NCBI RefSeq assembly: GCF_018424605.1 | Contig: NZ_QTKT01000010.1 | Span: 94,059 to 158,058, forward strand | Source of the DNA: Marinobacter lipolyticus | GTDB taxonomy: Bacteria; Pseudomonadota; Gammaproteobacteria; Pseudomonadales; Oleiphilaceae | Direction: 5' to 3' | Length of the DNA: 64,000 nucleotides | Shown: piece by piece, positions 25,146 to 36,129 of the stretch | Layout: each line of letters opens with the position of its first letter | How positions within the stretch are numbered: position 1 is the first letter of the stretch | Made by a program: the position numbers and the translations under genes | The notes under the pieces: model-generated | Databases searched by the model: none | The model's input: only the letters and a program-made list of their open reading frames with translations | Told to the model about the DNA's origin: nothing

Positions 25146-27093
25146 CGGCCTTCAACTCGTCACGGTTATAGGGCTTGGTGATGTAGTCATTCATGCCGGA
25201 GGCCAGGCAATCCTCACGGTCGCCCTGCATGACGTTGGCCGTCACCGCGACGACTGGCAATGCCTGCCAGTCCGGGTTCTCCCTGATCCGACGGGTCGCT
25301 TCGTATCCGTCCATCACGGGCATCTGGCAATCCATCAGCACGATGTCGTAGTTCTTGTTCGTCAGCGCCTGCAAAGCGCGCTTGCCATTCTCCGCAAGAT
25401 CCACGTGATGACCGAGCTTACGCAACAGGCTGCTGGCAACCAGCTGGTTGACCTGGTTGTCCTCGACCAGAAGGATGTCGAGCGCAGGGATGGGGGCGTG
25501 TTCTTCTTCCGGTACCACAGCCGGTTCCGTTATCGGGACAGCCTGTTCATAGATTGGCAGGGGAAGCGTCACGGTAAAGTGAGTGCCGTGGCCCACATCG
25601 GAATCGACCAGAATCTGCCCGTGCATGCGCTCTACCAGCTGACGGCAAAGTGTCAGCCCAAGCCCGGTGCCGCCGTAAAGTCGGGTAGTATCGCTGCCGG
25701 CCTGCGAGAAAGGCGAGAATATGCGGTGCAAACTCTCCCTCGACATGCCGATGCCGGTATCGATCACCTCGATCTTGATGTTGCCGCCGACGCGGCCGGC
25801 CCGGATTTTGACGCTGCCGTTCTCGGTAAACTTGATGGCGTTGCTCAGCAGGTTATTGAGAATCTGGCGGGTGCGCGTGGGATCGCCCAGGACCATCTCG
25901 GGCAGCTCGCGGTCGATGTCTGTGAACAGATCAATGTTCTTGCGACGCGCCTGCTGGGCGTGCAGGGTGGCGCACTCCTCGATGAGGCCGCGGGCGCTGA
26001 ATGGGATGTTTTCCAGGCTCAGCTTGCCGGCTTCGACCTTGGAAATATCGAGAATATCGTTCAGCAGCCCCAGCAGGCTCTGACCCGCATTGAGCGCGAT
26101 CTCAAGCCGGTTTCTCTGTTCCGGGTCGAGATCGCCTTCCAGCGCCAGCCCCAGCATGCCCAGAACGCCATTCAGCGGAGTGCGGATCTCATGGCTCATG
26201 CTGGCCAGGAAGTTGGCCCGGGACCGCGCACGCCGCACAGCGTCCTCCTTGGCCTTCACCAGCGCATGATTACCCCGCTGCAGCGCCTCATTCTTTTCCG
26301 AGATTTCCCGGGTGCGATCGTCCACTTCCCGTTCCAGTTGGCTGGAATAATTTTTCATGGCGCTCTCGGCGTGACGGAGCTGGGCGAGACTGGAGTCGAG
26401 CGTTTGCAGGTGTTGATTGATGATGCCCACCATGGTGCCGATTTCGTCGTCCTCATGGTTGACCGGGATCGGCACTCGCACTTTTTCGGGGCTGTCCGCC
26501 TGCACCCGGCTTAACGCATTGATCACGTTCATCATTGGCCGGGTGAGTACAAAGTAGAAAATACCCAGCAGCGCCACCGTCAGGATCAGGCTCTTGAAGA
26601 AGCCGCTGAGCAAGGTGTAGCCCGCCCGCTGCAGGAACAGCAACCCGTAATGGTAGGTATCGATGGTGACGTTCAGCGTGCCGAGGGGCAGATCCGCCAG
26701 TTGGCGGACCCGCAGTTCATCACTGAAGGTCCGGTTTGCTCCGAACAGGGCATCGCTGATCCAGCGATAGGGGGAGGTCGGGCTGCTCTGGCTGGCGGCG
26801 GCCATGGTGTGCCCGTCGTTGTCGATAATACGGGCGTCTATGGTGGCCGGATGGCGCAGCAGGCCGTCCAGCAGCTCCTCGGCGAGACGGACGTCGATGT
26901 TGTAGGCGATCTGCGAGGCTGGGCTGTGACTGATTTCAATCAGCGCCTGGATTTCGTTTTCCATCGATTCCCGGGCGTTGAAAAATTCCAGCGCAACCTG
27001 AACCAGATTCAGTATCAGGCCCAGCAACATGGCCAGCAGCACCGTATCGCGGGTCAGGCGGTAGGATAGACGTTTACGGAATAGCCTGGTCAC
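25096..27093 (-). CDS. Hybrid sensor histidine kinase (orphan, BarA-like layout)
   Basis: A 665-residue protein: membrane helix (about 17-38), periplasmic domain (about 40-160), second helix (about 165-185), HAMP-like linker and coiled coil (about 186-285), HisKA with phosphorylated H301 (SMSHEIRTPLNG), ATPase domain with G2-type box YGGTGLGL, and a C-terminal receiver domain with D588 (LMDCQMPVMDG). No Hpt domain or partner regulator is encoded nearby. It lies downstream of an unknown membrane-anchored gene (55 bp gap). The signal is unknown. Confidence 0.93.
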   Translation of the reverse strand: MTRLFRKRLSYRLTRDTVLLAMLLGLILNLVQVALEFFNARESMENEIQALIEISHSPASQIAYNIDVRLAEELLDGLLRHPATIDARIIDNDGHTMAAASQSSPTSPYRWISDALFGANRTFSDELRVRQLADLPLGTLNVTIDTYHYGLLFLQRAGYTLLSGFFKSLILTVALLGIFYFVLTRPMMNVINALSRVQADSPEKVRVPIPVNHEDDEIGTMVGIINQHLQTLDSSLAQLRHAESAMKNYSSQLEREVDDRTREISEKNEALQRGNHALVKAKEDAVRRARSRANFLASMSHEIRTPLNGVLGMLGLALEGDLDPEQRNRLEIALNAGQSLLGLLNDILDISKVEAGKLSLENIPFSARGLIEECATLHAQQARRKNIDLFTDIDRELPEMVLGDPTRTRQILNNLLSNAIKFTENGSVKIRAGRVGGNIKIEVIDTGIGMSRESLHRIFSPFSQAGSDTTRLYGGTGLGLTLCRQLVERMHGQILVDSDVGHGTHFTVTLPLPIYEQAVPITEPAVVPEEEHAPIPALDILLVEDNQVNQLVASSLLRKLGHHVDLAENGKRALQALTNKNYDIVLMDCQMPVMDGYEATRRIRENPDWQALPVVAVTANVMQGDREDCLASGMNDYITKPYNRDELKAVIARWAPGSPVGQEST

Positions 27094-27148
27094 CAGTGTT
27101 CACAATCCTTGTCCGGAGGCAGTTCAGAAGCGAGTGGCGGGCCGTCGC

Positions 27149-27925
27149 TCAGTCGTCATAGTCGGCTTTTTTCTTCCACTCGTCATCATGGAGGAAGGTA
27201 TCCCATTCCCGGTCCAGTTTGGATTGGTCGTCCTGACTGCCGGCGGTTTGTTCGCCGTCGTTGCTCATGGCTTCCAGTTCCTTGATCCGGGTTCGGAAAC
27301 TCTTGACCGCTTTCATCGCCAGGGGATTGTCGCGGGATTTCCCCATCTCGGTACTGGCGAGGTGGTAGGCGTGAATGGCCTTGCGAATCTGGTTCTGTCT
27401 GACGTAGTCCCTTGCCTGGAACACGTGCAGGTCGGCGTGGGTTTTGTGCACCAGGAACAGCACGTGTTTGAGATTCTTCTTCGCCGTGGCGTTGTCGAGT
27501 TTTCCAGCCTTGTGCATGCCTTCAATCATCTTGAAAAGACTTTGAAGTAACTCTTTGACATAGGTTGATTTTTCAGCGGAATCGATTTTTATCGGAGAGC
27601 GGTTGTCGGTACCGTCCAGCACGTGTTTCTTGAGTTGCTGTGCAGCCTCAAGCCATTGCCTGGCGGGCAGGGCTGATTTCAGGGCGGCCAGCTCGTGACT
27701 GGCCTCCTCCATACGTTTGATCAGCAACAACTTGAGATCCGGGGTCAGGTACTGACCGGGAATTTCGTTGAGCAGGCGGTTGGCCCGGTTGTATTGGTCT
27801 TCCAGGGCAGCGGTTTTTCGGGCCCGTTCGATTCTCGACCTTTCACGCATCTGAATGGCCACAATAATGATGATCGAAATGGCAACCAGGGCAGCGAGAA
27901 TCAGAACGATCGTAGTGGTATCCAT
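27149..27925 (-). CDS. Unknown membrane-anchored helical protein
   Basis: I do not recognise this 258-residue protein. It has one N-terminal transmembrane helix (about 5-25) followed by a basic stretch (MRERSRIERARK), suggesting a cytoplasmic C-terminal body. The rest is charged and predicted mostly helical, with a possible repeat-like HAYHLASTEMGKSRDNPLAM segment and an acidic tail rich in Asp (EWDTFLHDDEWKKKADYDD). It is 55 bp upstream of the hybrid kinase on the same strand, so it may be functionally linked to it. It is divergent from a LysR gene. Confidence 0.75.
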   Translation of the reverse strand: MDTTTIVLILAALVAISIIIIVAIQMRERSRIERARKTAALEDQYNRANRLLNEIPGQYLTPDLKLLLIKRMEEASHELAALKSALPARQWLEAAQQLKKHVLDGTDNRSPIKIDSAEKSTYVKELLQSLFKMIEGMHKAGKLDNATAKKNLKHVLFLVHKTHADLHVFQARDYVRQNQIRKAIHAYHLASTEMGKSRDNPLAMKAVKSFRTRIKELEAMSNDGEQTAGSQDDQSKLDREWDTFLHDDEWKKKADYDD

Positions 27926-28156
27926 AAGATTGGCAACGACTCCGGTGACAGTACCAATGGCGAAGAAACCGGCAATGGAGGTTCCGGTTTTTCCGCAAGT
28001 AACCGAAAGACTAGCAGAAAACGAGACCCGAATCCGTTTCCAAGTGTGAAAGATTGACTCATTATATTGATTTCATGAATCTGTATGATCATGTACATTA
28101 ACACAGTGAATGCTGGCGCCTTTGTTCAGTATCACGAAGCTGTCTGGAGTGGATGA

Positions 28157-29167
28157 ATGGATATTTCCCGGGTCGATCTCAATCTTCTGGTGTACCTCGA
28201 TGTTCTCTTGCGGGAGCGCAACGTTACCAAAGCGGCCAACCACCTGGGCATCACACAGCCAGCCATGAGTAATGGTCTCAGGCGCTTGCGGGACGTATTC
28301 GGCGATCCATTACTGGTGCGCACCAGCGAGGGCATGTCGGCTACCGAGCGCGCGCGGGAACTGCAGCCGCTGGTCCGCGGAATACTCTCGGACATTGAGC
28401 AGGCGGTGCAGGAAAAGACGCCATTCTCGGCAATGGAAAGTCAGCGTGTGTTCCGCATCATGGCCAGTGATTACGCGGAATCCTGTTTGATGCCACGGGT
28501 ACTGCGCCGCATTCGCCAGGAAGCGCCACACGTAACCCTGGATGTCCTGACGCCCAGTGACGTCAGCTTTCTGGACGTGGAGCAGGGCCGGCTCGACATG
28601 GCCATCAACCGCTTCGACAAGATTCCCCAATCGTTCCACCAGAAGACGTTGTGGACCGAGTATTTCGCCTGCCTGATGAATGCGCGGAACCCGATTCTGA
28701 GGGAGCCTTTTACGCTGGATACCTACCTGGCCGCCAGTCATATCTGGGTCAGTAAAACCGGTTTCGGGGTGGGCGTGGGTGTGAACCCGAAAGACGTCCA
28801 GCGCCTCGGGTGGGTCGACGAAGCGCTGTCACTGATTGGTCGCAAGCGCCAGATATCCGTGTTCACCCGCCACTATCAGGTGGCGATGCTGCTGGCCGAG
28901 CAGCATGACCTGATCGCCACCCTGCCATCCCGTGCGGCGTGGTTGCAGAAAGATAACGCCAACCTGGTGGTCAAGGTGCCGCCGTTCGAGATTCCGCCGT
29001 TTGAACTCAAGATGGCCTGGAGTCCGCTGCTTCAGCACAACGCCGACCATCAATGGTTGCGTAAGCTGATCGCGGAAGTGGCCGGAGAGGTGGACGCCGA
29101 GTTCGCACCCTTTGGCGCCCAGTTCGAATCTGCGGAGGTTTCGCCGCCTTTTCACTCAGAGCGGTAA
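28157..29167 (+). CDS. LysR-family transcriptional regulator
   Basis: A 336-residue regulator with an N-terminal winged helix-turn-helix (about 7-66; DLNLLVYLDVLLRERNVTKA, QPAMSNGLRRLRDVFGDPLL) and a periplasmic-binding-protein-like effector domain. The LLVRTSEGM segment and overall pattern resemble the NodD/LeuO/PA-type branch. The target genes are unknown. The upstream region shared with the unknown membrane protein gene is AT-rich. Its 3' end overlaps the convergent GNAT gene by 12 bp. Confidence 0.92.
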   Translation: MDISRVDLNLLVYLDVLLRERNVTKAANHLGITQPAMSNGLRRLRDVFGDPLLVRTSEGMSATERARELQPLVRGILSDIEQAVQEKTPFSAMESQRVFRIMASDYAESCLMPRVLRRIRQEAPHVTLDVLTPSDVSFLDVEQGRLDMAINRFDKIPQSFHQKTLWTEYFACLMNARNPILREPFTLDTYLAASHIWVSKTGFGVGVGVNPKDVQRLGWVDEALSLIGRKRQISVFTRHYQVAMLLAEQHDLIATLPSRAAWLQKDNANLVVKVPPFEIPPFELKMAWSPLLQHNADHQWLRKLIAEVAGEVDAEFAPFGAQFESAEVSPPFHSER

Positions 29168-30124
29168 GTCCCGCAATTCCAGCGAGGGGCGCCCGGTTTC
29201 CCACATGCGAAGGAAATTTTCCGCGAGCAGTTTGACTCTGCCGCCGTCGGCGAAACTGGCAAAACCCTCGGGCTTGAAGAAATCGTGGCGGTAGAGGACG
29301 CCTGCGCGATCCACCAGCATGAACGGTTGATCCGTGGCCGGGTAATCTCCATGCACCAGCCGCAGTTCCATACGGCTGGGCAGTCGTTTCATCAGTTCAA
29401 CAATCTGGTGCCGTCGCTTGACCAGTGGTTTGTCGTCGTGGATGAGCAGGCGGATTTCGCTTAACCGGTTGCGGCGTGCCAGCGCCGACAGCAGTTCACG
29501 GAACTGAGGGCGGTCGTAGGTGTCATGGTCCAGCACCCGGTCATAGAGCCAGAGGCGCTGGGAGGCCTGCGCTGTCAGGGAATCCAGCAACTGGGTCATG
29601 GGCTGTTCGGAAGAGAACAGCCAGGCGTCGCGGTCGTTCCCCAGTATAGCCGGGCAGTGGCGTTGGCCCGGGTCGCGGGCAATCAATTCTGCCATCAGGC
29701 AGCGCATATCCACATGGGGGATGCCGGCATCGTCATAAACGCCCGAGCACACGTGAAAGCCGGAACGCTGGTAAAAGGCGATGGCGTGCTGCTGGGCCGA
29801 CAGTCTGAGCTCGCGGAAACGACCGCCGGCGTCACGGATAAGGTGGTGGAGTAACGCCTCACCGACACCTTGACCGCGCCAGGCCGGCAACACCGCCATG
29901 CGGCCAATGTGGCCGGTCTCTTCAAGGGTGGAAAACAGGCGGGCGACGGCGACGGGCTGATTATCCGCATTGACGGCCAGATAGTGGTCGGCGATTTCAT
30001 CCCTCGCATCCCACTCCAGCTCAGGCGGCACCTGCTGTTCCTCGATAAACACCCGTTGCCGGATATCGCGCAGGTCCCCCGGCGCCAGTTGCCAGCTGTA
30101 CTTGCGTATGCGTATCCGCGTCAT
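29156..30124 (-). CDS. GNAT acetyltransferase fused to an additional C-terminal domain
   Basis: From the ATG at 30124 this is 322 residues. The first ~150 form a GNAT N-acetyltransferase domain, with VFIEEQQVP, the acetyl-CoA loop RMAVLPAWRGQGVGEALL and HAIAFYQRSGF. The remaining ~170 residues look like a distinct domain (DUF7931-type; PLD-like layout is possible from SRMELRLVHGDYPATDQPFM and DRAGVLYRHDFFKPEG). The start overlaps the roxA stop (ATGA). An upstream in-frame extension to 30232 overlaps roxA and is unlikely. The substrate is unknown. Confidence 0.85.
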   Translation of the reverse strand: MTRIRIRKYSWQLAPGDLRDIRQRVFIEEQQVPPELEWDARDEIADHYLAVNADNQPVAVARLFSTLEETGHIGRMAVLPAWRGQGVGEALLHHLIRDAGGRFRELRLSAQQHAIAFYQRSGFHVCSGVYDDAGIPHVDMRCLMAELIARDPGQRHCPAILGNDRDAWLFSSEQPMTQLLDSLTAQASQRLWLYDRVLDHDTYDRPQFRELLSALARRNRLSEIRLLIHDDKPLVKRRHQIVELMKRLPSRMELRLVHGDYPATDQPFMLVDRAGVLYRHDFFKPEGFASFADGGRVKLLAENFLRMWETGRPSLELRDLPL

Positions 30125-31272
30125 TCGAAGTAAACCGACCCCTGATTGTAAAGATGGCTGAGCAAACCGCCGATAGCGGTATCGTCCACCAGGGTGGCCA
30201 GTTCGGTCATGTCGATTCGGGCGCCGGCGCACATCAGTGGCGCCAGGGGCCGGGCATCCCCTTTCAGCAGATACTGCTCGCCATCCACGAACAGCGCGGT
30301 TTCGTCCCCGAACTCGTGAAACGCAAACCGCGAGCCTTCATTCCAGCGTAATTGTGCGCCTTCGCGTACGAGGTCGCTGAATACCTCCGGGGCAATGGGC
30401 TCTTCCGACGGCACCACGATGTCCATGCTTTTCGGTGCGGTGGTGAACTGGCCAAACCACAACGTGAGTTGGCGGCGGTCCGACATTTTGCGGTGAATGA
30501 CGTCTGCAACACGGTCAATGACTTCCGGGGCAATGGTGCCGGGATTGCGTTGAATCTGCAGATCCGGATCGTCCAGATGATCAGAAGCGTCGGACTGGCC
30601 GCACAGGAAATCGGTAAACCCGGTGAGAATGTCGTCAACGGTTGGTGCGCGGAAGCCCACCGAGAGGGTAATGCAGTCGTCTTCCGCTACGCCGTGATGG
30701 CCAATGCCGGGGGGCAGATAGAGCATGTCGCCGGGTGCCAGGGTGACGGTTTCCTCGCCTTCCCAACTGCTCAGGATGCGCAGGGGAGTGCCATCCACCC
30801 GTGGCGAGGTGTGATCGCAATGGCCGCCGAACGTCCAGCGACGATGGCCCTGGGCCTGCAGCAGGAATACATCGTACTGATCGTAGTGCGGCCCGACACT
30901 GCCGCCTTTGGGGGCGTAACTGGCCATGATGTCGTCCAGCCGCCAGTTGGGAACGAAGCGGAAATGCTCCAGCAGATCGGCGGCGTCCGGGACCCAGTGG
31001 TCGAGCCCCTGCACCAGCAGCGTCCAGTCGTGCTCCGGCAGGCTGCTGAAGCGTTCGGGGTCGAACGGGCCATTGTGCAGTTGCCAGGGCTTGCCATCGT
31101 CGTTTTCGATGACCAGTCTTGACTCCACCCCTTCTTCGCAGGCCAGGCCCGCCAACTCGTCCGGAGAAACCGGAGAACGAAACTCCGGAAACGCCTGGCG
31201 GATCACCAGCGGCTTTTTCTGCCAGTAATCTCTGAGGAAATCAGCCGCTGAGCGTCCGCCGAGCATATCCAT
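30121..31272 (-). CDS. roxA: Ribosomal oxygenase RoxA (50S L16 arginine hydroxylase)
   Basis: A 383-residue JmjC-type Fe(II)/2-oxoglutarate dioxygenase of the YcfD/RoxA group that hydroxylates an arginine of ribosomal protein L16. The metal facial triad is visible as H129 and D131 (GPHYDQYDVF) and a His at 192 or 193 (PPGIGHHG). A C-terminal winged-helix-like region follows. It is translationally coupled to the GNAT gene downstream and lies 16 bp downstream of purB. Confidence 0.93.
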   Translation of the reverse strand: MDMLGGRSAADFLRDYWQKKPLVIRQAFPEFRSPVSPDELAGLACEEGVESRLVIENDDGKPWQLHNGPFDPERFSSLPEHDWTLLVQGLDHWVPDAADLLEHFRFVPNWRLDDIMASYAPKGGSVGPHYDQYDVFLLQAQGHRRWTFGGHCDHTSPRVDGTPLRILSSWEGEETVTLAPGDMLYLPPGIGHHGVAEDDCITLSVGFRAPTVDDILTGFTDFLCGQSDASDHLDDPDLQIQRNPGTIAPEVIDRVADVIHRKMSDRRQLTLWFGQFTTAPKSMDIVVPSEEPIAPEVFSDLVREGAQLRWNEGSRFAFHEFGDETALFVDGEQYLLKGDARPLAPLMCAGARIDMTELATLVDDTAIGGLLSHLYNQGSVYFE

Positions 31273-31288
31273 AAAGCGTTTCCCGATA

Positions 31289-32671
<1,383 letters not shown>

Positions 32672-32731
32672 TCAACTGGGAATGGGTCATAAAAGGATTG
32701 GTGCCTATGATACACCAGCACTGCATGCGAA

Positions 32732-33376
32732 TCAGTCGTAAACCGCCCGGTTCGCCTTCTCGGCCAGCTCTTTTGCGGTGGCGATAACCCGGCGCCGGGA
32801 AATGACCAGTTGCCAGCGGCGCCCGCCACTCTGGCGCCACAGCACCGCCGAACGGATACCCGCAAGCAGCAGCGTACGGACCCGGGCGGCATTCTCCTCC
32901 CGTTGCAAGGTGGCGGGGTCGCCGGTTACCTGGATCCGCATGCGAAAGGTGCTGATGGTGTCCGTGTAGATCGACGCCAGATTGGCAATCAGGTTGCTGT
33001 GCAGATAGCCGAAGTGGCTGGCGGTATGGCGGGCCTGGTCGATGCGGCTGCCAAGCACGGACATCATGTCTTTGTTACGGTTGAGCTTGGATTCCAGGTG
33101 AATCAGGTTCAACGCGTAGCGAAGCACTTCGATGTCCTGCGGTTTGCTTTGCTGGCTCAGTACATTGGCCAGCGTGGTCAACCCCTCGCGAAGATCTTTC
33201 AGTTCCCCGCCATAGACGTCCAACGTCGTGTCGGGATCGGTGGCAAACAGGGATCGCACCGAGGTTTCGAAACTGGAATCCGTACACTGGCCCGTATGGG
33301 CCACCTGCTGGACCTGGGCGGCGGCCTGAAACACGCCTGCAAGGGCCAGGGTCTGGTCGTACAGGGATCGGCTCAT
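32732..33376 (-). CDS. hflD: HflD, high-frequency-lysogenisation protein
   Basis: A 214-residue helical protein of the HflD family. In E. coli HflD is a peripheral inner-membrane protein that modulates phage lambda CII, and its normal cellular role is unclear. Recognisable features are the N-terminal [19 protein letters not shown] and the [16 protein letters not shown] helix. The ATG overlaps the mnmA stop by four bases, which is typical of this gene pair and indicates translational coupling. Confidence 0.93.
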   Translation of the reverse strand: MSRSLYDQTLALAGVFQAAAQVQQVAHTGQCTDSSFETSVRSLFATDPDTTLDVYGGELKDLREGLTTLANVLSQQSKPQDIEVLRYALNLIHLESKLNRNKDMMSVLGSRIDQARHTASHFGYLHSNLIANLASIYTDTISTFRMRIQVTGDPATLQREENAARVRTLLLAGIRSAVLWRQSGGRRWQLVISRRRVIATAKELAEKANRAVYD

Positions 33377-34527
33377 GCGGGCTCCCCGTTGGCGGCCGCC
33401 CGATCTGGAAGGCTCTCGCCGTCGCGCCAGGTCTGCTCGATGACACCGCCGCCAAGGCAGATGTCATCCTGATAGAACACCACGGACTGCCCGGGGGTCA
33501 CCGCTCGCTGGGCGTCATCGAAGATCACCGTAACGCCTGTGTCACCCAGGGTCACAGTGCAGTCCTGGTCCGGCTGGCGGTATCGGGTTTTGGCCTTGCA
33601 GCGAAACGTCGGGGCCGGCGCCTCGCCGGCAACCCAGTCGATAGCGCCGCTGACCAGCCCGCGGGAAAACAGCAATGGGTGCTGCTTGCCCTGTACCGCG
33701 ATGAGCACATTGCGGCTGAGGTCTTTCTCGGCCACGTACCAGGGCTCGTCACCGAATTCACTCAGGCCCCCGATACCCAGGCCCTGGCGCTGACCGATGG
33801 TGTGATACATAAGGCCCTGATGGCGGCCGATCACCGTGCCGTCGGGGGTCTCGATGTCGCCGGGCTGGGCGGGCAGGTACTGTTTCAGGAAGTCGCGGAA
33901 CTTGCGCTCGCCGATGAAACAGATACCGGTCGAGTCTTTCTTGTCGTGGGTGATAAAGCCCTGGGCTTCGGCGATGCGCCGCACTTCCGGCTTTTCAAGC
34001 TCGCCGACCGGAAACAGGGTGCGGGCGATGCGGTCGCCGGAAACAGCGTGGAGAAAATAGCTCTGATCCTTGTTCGGATCCAGGCCCTTGAGCAGTTGGG
34101 CCTTGCCGGAACCGTCGTTGAGCGGGCGTTGGCGGGTGTAGTGGCCCGTGGCAATGAAATCGGCGCCCAGGGTGACAGCGTAATCCAGGAACGCCCGGAA
34201 TTTGACTTCCTTGTTGCACAGAATGTCCGGGTTGGGGGTGCGGCCAGCGCCATATTCGGACAGGAAATGCTCGAACACGCGGTCCCAGTACTCGGCCGCA
34301 AAACTGGCGGTGTGCAGGGGAATGCCAATGGCGTCGGCGACCGCCTGCGCGTCCGCAAGGTCGGTCATGGCGGTGCAGTACTCGGTGCCGTCGTCTTCGT
34401 CCCAGTTTTTCATGAACAGGCCTTCAACCTGATAGCCCTGATCCTTCAAGAGCCAGGCGGCCACCGAGGAGTCGACCCCGCCGGACATGCCAACAATTAC
34501 TCGGGTGTTTTCAGGAACGTATGTCAT
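33373..34527 (-). CDS. mnmA: tRNA-specific 2-thiouridylase MnmA
   Basis: MnmA transfers sulfur from the Tus relay to uridine 34 of Lys, Glu and Gln tRNAs. It has the PP-loop MSGGVDSS near the N-terminus, the catalytic LCNKEVKF cysteine and the persulfide cysteine in [11 protein letters not shown]. From the ATG at 34527 it is 384 residues, with [17 protein letters not shown] matching the family start. A GTG at 34575, abutting the Nudix stop, would add 16 residues. TusA, an upstream relay protein, is encoded elsewhere in this window. Confidence 0.95.
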   Translation of the reverse strand: MTYVPENTRVIVGMSGGVDSSVAAWLLKDQGYQVEGLFMKNWDEDDGTEYCTAMTDLADAQAVADAIGIPLHTASFAAEYWDRVFEHFLSEYGAGRTPNPDILCNKEVKFRAFLDYAVTLGADFIATGHYTRQRPLNDGSGKAQLLKGLDPNKDQSYFLHAVSGDRIARTLFPVGELEKPEVRRIAEAQGFITHDKKDSTGICFIGERKFRDFLKQYLPAQPGDIETPDGTVIGRHQGLMYHTIGQRQGLGIGGLSEFGDEPWYVAEKDLSRNVLIAVQGKQHPLLFSRGLVSGAIDWVAGEAPAPTFRCKAKTRYRQPDQDCTVTLGDTGVTVIFDDAQRAVTPGQSVVFYQDDICLGGGVIEQTWRDGESLPDRAAANGEPA

Positions 34528-34575
34528 AGTCGAACCGTGCTGCTCAAAGCGCAGCAGTTTACCATTGTTGGTCAC

Positions 34576-35025
34576 TCACGTCTCAGCGTCGACCACCACA
34601 TCCAGCGGGAAGCGCCGCCCGTTTCGGTAATCTTCTATGCATCTCAGAACCAGCGGGCTGCGGAGCCGGTCTCCAAGCCCGGCGATCTCCTCGAGGCTTA
34701 GCCAGTGCGCGGCGATGATGCCGTCGTCGAGTTGATCGGTGACCTTTTCCAGTGCCCTGGCGGAATAGCAGAATCGGTGATAAGTCACCCCATTGGCCGG
34801 CGCCTTGTAGGTGTAGAGCCCAAGGAAGTGGGTCGGTTCTACCTTGTATCCGGTCTCTTCGAGGGTTTCCCGGCGCACGGCGTCCAGAATGGCCTCATCT
34901 TCCTCGATGTGTCCTGCGGGTTGGTTGAATACGACCAGGCCACTGCTGATTTCCTCGACCAGCAGAAACCGGCCTTCCGTGTCTTCAACCACCACGGCGA
35001 CGGTGGCATGGGGTTTCCAGGTCAT
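34576..35025 (-). CDS. Nudix hydrolase (NudJ-like)
   Basis: A 149-residue protein with a complete Nudix box ([20 protein letters not shown], then TGY) around residues 37-60, which binds Mg and hydrolyses nucleoside diphosphate-linked substrates. Its position next to rluE and mnmA is the context of NudJ in E. coli and Pseudomonas, so a phosphatase acting on thiamine-PP or nucleotides is likely. The ATG overlaps the rluE stop codon (ATGA). Confidence 0.9.
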   Translation of the reverse strand: MTWKPHATVAVVVEDTEGRFLLVEEISSGLVVFNQPAGHIEEDEAILDAVRRETLEETGYKVEPTHFLGLYTYKAPANGVTYHRFCYSARALEKVTDQLDDGIIAAHWLSLEEIAGLGDRLRSPLVLRCIEDYRNGRRFPLDVVVDAET

Positions 35026-35660
35026 GGCGATGAATGTCTCCGGGTTGATCTGCCAGAGCCAGATCGCCGAGTACCGCGGCGGCGGGCGACCGGTGAGGGG
35101 GCTGGCGCGTGAATGCTGAGTTTGCGAAATTGGCCCGGTGGCAGATTGTCCAGTGTCCAGTCACCGATGCGGTAGCGGATCAGTCGCAGGGTAGGGAAGC
35201 CGACCGCAGCCGTCATCCGCCGGACCTGGCGGTTCCTGCCCTCGGTAATGGTGAGGGTCAGCCAGGATGTCGGTATAGACTCTCGGTGCCGCACCGGTGG
35301 CTGACGGGGCCACAGCTCGGGTTCGGGCATGGCCTCGGCCTTGGCAGGGAATGTCTTGCCATCTTTCAGAACGACGCCGTTGCGCAATTTGGCCAGGGCT
35401 TCGTCGGTGATGCTGCCTTCCACTTGCACCCAGTAGGTTTTGGGCATTTTCTGGCGGGGAGAGGCAATTCTGTGCTGCACCTGACCATCGTCCGTAAGCA
35501 GCAGCAGCCCCTCCGAGTCGTAATCCAGCCGGCCGGCAGGGTAAACGCCGGGGACGGAGATCCAGTCTGCAAGGGTTGCGCGGGGAGCGCCCTCATGATC
35601 TGAATCCGTAAACTGGCTCATGACCTGGTAGGGCTTGTTGAAGAGTATCAGGGTTGCCAT
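35022..35660 (-). CDS. rluE: 23S rRNA pseudouridine synthase RluE
   Basis: RluE makes pseudouridine at position 2457 of 23S rRNA. The catalytic aspartate is in [15 protein letters not shown] (about residue 45), and [20 protein letters not shown] is the conserved RsuA-family motif. I use the ATG at 35660 ([12 protein letters not shown]), giving 212 residues; the frame opens further upstream but without homology-like sequence. The last ~20 residues are Arg/Ser-rich. It is the first gene of the rluE-nudJ-mnmA-hflD-purB run. Confidence 0.92.
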   Translation of the reverse strand: MATLILFNKPYQVMSQFTDSDHEGAPRATLADWISVPGVYPAGRLDYDSEGLLLLTDDGQVQHRIASPRQKMPKTYWVQVEGSITDEALAKLRNGVVLKDGKTFPAKAEAMPEPELWPRQPPVRHRESIPTSWLTLTITEGRNRQVRRMTAAVGFPTLRLIRYRIGDWTLDNLPPGQFRKLSIHAPAPSPVARRRGTRRSGSGRSTRRHSSP

Positions 35661-35730
35661 GGCTAGAGGGTAGCCGAAGCCATTGCAGAGGAAAAGAAGA
35701 AATCCCGAGTCGTTACACAAACCGGCCTGG

Positions 35731-35796
35731 GGCCTCGGTGATTCGAGGCCAGAGAGTCTGCCGAATCTGATCTGGCCGGCTTGTCAGGGAGCCGGC
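35731..35796 (-). terminator. Two hairpins between cspD and rluE
   Basis: GCCGGCT (35775-35781) pairs with AGCCGGC (35790-35796), and GGCCTCG (35731-35737) pairs with CGAGGCC (35744-35750). Both lie just downstream of cspD on the minus strand. Neither is followed by a strong U-tract, so they may act as weak terminators or 3'-end stabilisers for cspD mRNA. Confidence 0.35.
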
Positions 35797-35802
35797 GAAG
35801 AT

Positions 35803-36129
35803 TCAGGCGTTCACGGCTCGCGGTTCGGTCGGGCGGTCGCTGCCTTCGCGGTCCGATCCTGCTTCCGCGTCAGACTGCTTTTCCCGGGAATCGCCTGCGC
35901 TGGCCTGAGCGCCTTTCTGTGGCTGCTCATCCGGCACAATATTGACCGCGTGAATACCCTTGTCACTGGGTTTTTTGTCAAAGGTGACGGTTTGGCCGGC
36001 CTTCAGGGTTTTGTAGCCGTCCATCTGCACCGAGGAGAAATGGGCAAACAGATCATCGCTGCAGCCGTCCTCGATAATGAAACCGTAACCCTTGGCATTG
36101 TTGAACCACTTTACTTTGCCCTTTGGCAT
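35803..36129 (-). CDS. cspD: Cold-shock-domain protein, CspD-like, with extended acidic tail
   Basis: Residues 1-68 form a cold-shock domain with the RNA-binding motifs KGYGFI and LFAHFSSV. The placement divergent from clpS-clpA is the classic cspD locus; CspD blocks replication in stationary phase in E. coli. At 108 residues it is longer than typical CspD (about 74) because of a 40-residue low-complexity tail rich in Ser, Glu, Asp and Gln. The start at 36129 has AGGGGAG upstream. The frame also opens at 36243 without family-like sequence. Confidence 0.88.
   Translation of the reverse strand: MPKGKVKWFNNAKGYGFIIEDGCSDDLFAHFSSVQMDGYKTLKAGQTVTFDKKPSDKGIHAVNIVPDEQPQKGAQASAGDSREKQSDAEAGSDREGSDRPTEPRAVNA

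Noticed and set aside
28070..28110. Partly palindromic TGTATGATCATGTACA upstream of the LysR gene, considered as a LexA or LysR site
   Set aside because: The symmetry is incomplete, the LexA consensus CTGT-N8-ACAG is not met, and T-N11-A matches are too common to be informative.
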